From positions 3,410,001-3,474,000 of the forward strand of contig NZ_CP089932.1 of NCBI RefSeq assembly GCF_021365465.1: a stretch of DNA of 64,000 nt. The letters are read 5' to 3'. The translations under genes and the position numbers were made by a program. Below, one piece after another: positions 62,563 through 64,000 of the stretch. This DNA comes from Erwinia tracheiphila (GTDB lineage: Bacteria > Pseudomonadota > Gammaproteobacteria > Enterobacterales > Enterobacteriaceae). The notes under the pieces are model-generated. The model ran no database searches, was not told the DNA's origin, and saw only the letters and a list, made by a program, of their open reading frames with translations. Within the stretch, counting starts at the first letter, position 1; every line of letters starts with the position of its first letter.

Positions 62563-63660
62563 TCAGGCTGGCGTCATCATTACTTTTCGAACACGGTCTG
62601 CCGTGTCGTGATTGCCCACGCTATCCGGGCTAATTTGTCGGCCAGTCCACAACACACTACGCAGGGGTGTTTTTTTGCCAGCAGCGCCCTGACCCGGCCA
62701 GCTAGCCTGACTGATAAGCTCTTCTCTGAATAAAGACTCTGGCGCACCGCGCAAGTAACCGGCGCAGGTTTTTGTCTCCGCGTTTACTTATCCCTAAAAG
62801 CGTATTTTTTCCGCCGTGCTGTACTGCCGTGGCACCAGACCAGCTGAGGCAGCAAAATCCCGGCTACAGGCATGTTGTTTACCGTCGCCCGGTTGCGATG
62901 GCAGGACGCTGGCGGTTACTGGCACAACACCGGATATTGCCTGAAGACGTTGTCCTGTTTCATCACAACTCAGTTCCTGCTCCAGGGCCGTTTCAGGCCC
63001 GGTGATCTGTTCGACAAGGTAAAGATAATGAGCATGTAAGCGCATCAGCAACTGTGCCAGATAGTGTGGAAGTTCATTCTCTGCAAGGACGGTTGAAAGC
63101 TGTTTTATCACTGCGGCTCCGATTGGGAATACTGCTGCCAAATTCCAGTAAAAAAGCATGCATCTTATTGGTTGTTTTGACTTTATCTCTGAGAAGCGAT
63201 TCCCTGACGCGGTGAAGTGCCCGCATGGCCTGCCGGGCTTCAGTTCGTGGTTGCACAAATCGCATTGAGGGACGGGGTTCTGCTTCGCATATGGCTTTCG
63301 CATCGACAAAATCGTTCCTGTTGCTCTTAACAAAAGGGCGGACGAACTGCGGAGAAATCAATTTTGCTTCATGGACTAAATCAGCGAGCCGGCGAGCCAT
63401 AAAATGGGTGCCGGCGCTGGCTTCCATCACAACGCTAGCCGATGTGCAGCCAGCCAGAAACTCAATAAGTTTGGTACGGGCAACCTTTTTACGTAGTAAT
63501 GCCTTGCCTGATTTATCCTGGCAGTGAATGTGGAAGGAATGCTTGCCGAGAACGGATACCAATACACGTAACGTTTTGCATGATGGCCTTCCCCAGAAAG
63601 AAAAACCCCCTGTCAGCGTAGCGCTCACAGGGGATGGGGACCATCTCATTAACCGCCCCG
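62563..63660 (-). pseudogene. IS110-family transposase relic 3
   Basis: Minus-strand fragments in family order: LGKHSFHIHCQDKSGKALLR, VVMEASAGTHFMARRLADLV, NRNDFVDAKAICEAEPRPSM, FIPVKT-like MRFVQPRTEARQAMRALHRV, then in other frames AVIKQLSTVLAENELPHYLA, GDGKQHACSRDFAASAGLVP, and the end near 62563 with VGNHDTADRVRKVMMTPA. It is a more distant member than elements 1 and 2. Inactive. Confidence 0.82.
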
Positions 63661-63833
63661 AAGAGCGGTTTTAAAGGCACCCACAGCGGCAAACGGAAGA
63701 AGCCCTTGCTTGTGCTGCCTGATTCAACATACCGACAGAGACAGCTCCTGTTGGTCATCTTGCCCACCGGATGATGCTATATGTCAGTAATAATAAAGCC
63801 GGCTGTTTATTCTATCATATTTTCTTTGCCTAT
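63661..63833. other. Right flank of the IS110 relic
   Basis: No gene recognised; probably the terminal part of the IS plus an AT-rich spacer. Confidence 0.3.
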
Positions 63834-64000
63834 TTAACTCGGAGATGAAGGGAAAGAAAGTATTACAATAAGTTGTATCACCTCGCGGAATCGTGCGTCT
63901 CCGGTCGCAGAAAATGCCCTGATATTATTTAGCGGCTCGACCTGGATTCTGCCCATAAAGTTTTCCGTCTCACGTTTCAATTCACTCCTCTTTTCAATCA
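63834..64000 (-). CDS. Possible C-terminus of unknown gene, runs off window
   Basis: Minus strand open from the window edge to TAA at 63836-63834, about 54 codons (KRETENFMGRIQVEPLNNIR, FREVIQLIVILSFPSSPS). I cannot identify it, and it could be chance. Confidence 0.3.
   Translation of the reverse strand, partial: IEKRSELKRETENFMGRIQVEPLNNIRAFSATGDARFREVIQLIVILSFPSSPS

Overview
The window is enterobacterial chromosomal DNA. The core genes are closest in content to the E. coli region running from talA/tktB through cysPTWAM, ptsHI-crr, cysK, zipA and ligA to gltX. Accessory families (DUF943, DUF4225, DUF1176, a FlxA-like protein, P4-type phage remnants, orphan Hcp) and a very high load of insertion sequences and fresh pseudogenes suggest an Erwiniaceae member undergoing genome decay. 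A host-restricted Erwinia of the E. tracheiphila kind is my best guess; this is an inference from gene content, not an alignment result.

Layout. 1-9.2 kb is a remnant of a P4-like satellite/genomic island: a DUF943 fragment, an unknown ORF cut by an IS26-like element, a Delta/Ogr zinc-finger remnant, a Tae4 type VI amidase gene with a premature stop coupled to a small membrane protein, and a P4-type integrase split by an IS481-family element and then cut by an IS3-family element. 9.2-13.2 kb is a small type VI cargo island: a DUF4225 gene with an internal stop, an orphan hcp, and a two-membrane-segment gene carrying a PD-(D/E)XK (DpnII/MboI-like) nuclease domain. Two of the three identical IS256-family copies lie here. 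13-26 kb is mainly IS material (IS1, IS481, IS630, IS110/IS1111, IS91, IS3 and IS5 remnants) around a DUF616 glycosyltransferase flanked by inverted IS481 copies, a split lipoprotein gene, a DUF333 lipoprotein, three small unknown genes and ybdG.

27-42 kb is core: a DUF1176 protein, tktB-talA (pentose phosphate pathway), hemF (haem), amiA (broken twice), ypeA, yfeZ (frameshifted), yfeY, and the sulfate/thiosulfate operon cysPTWA with cysM placed 0.3 kb downstream, then a histidine-kinase relic and a GntR regulator. 42-59 kb lies between two oppositely oriented IS481 copies and holds yfeH, ypeB (broken), ligA, zipA, cysZ, cysK, ptsH, ptsI and crr. Relative to the E. coli gene order this block is inverted. 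The two halves of yfeR, each beside a matching 7-bp duplication, lie at the two ends of the block, which documents an IS481-mediated inversion. 59-64 kb holds the yfeR remainder, a FlxA-like pseudogene, the tRNA-Lys/tRNA-Val cluster (one Val copy decayed) with its promoter, gltX, and another IS110-family relic.

Functionally, the cys genes (uptake, CysZ, CysK, CysM) form a complete sulfur-to-cysteine module. ptsHI-crr gives the general PTS, and tktB/talA the non-oxidative pentose phosphate steps. The accessory genes are mostly type VI cargo, nearly all carrying one inactivating lesion.
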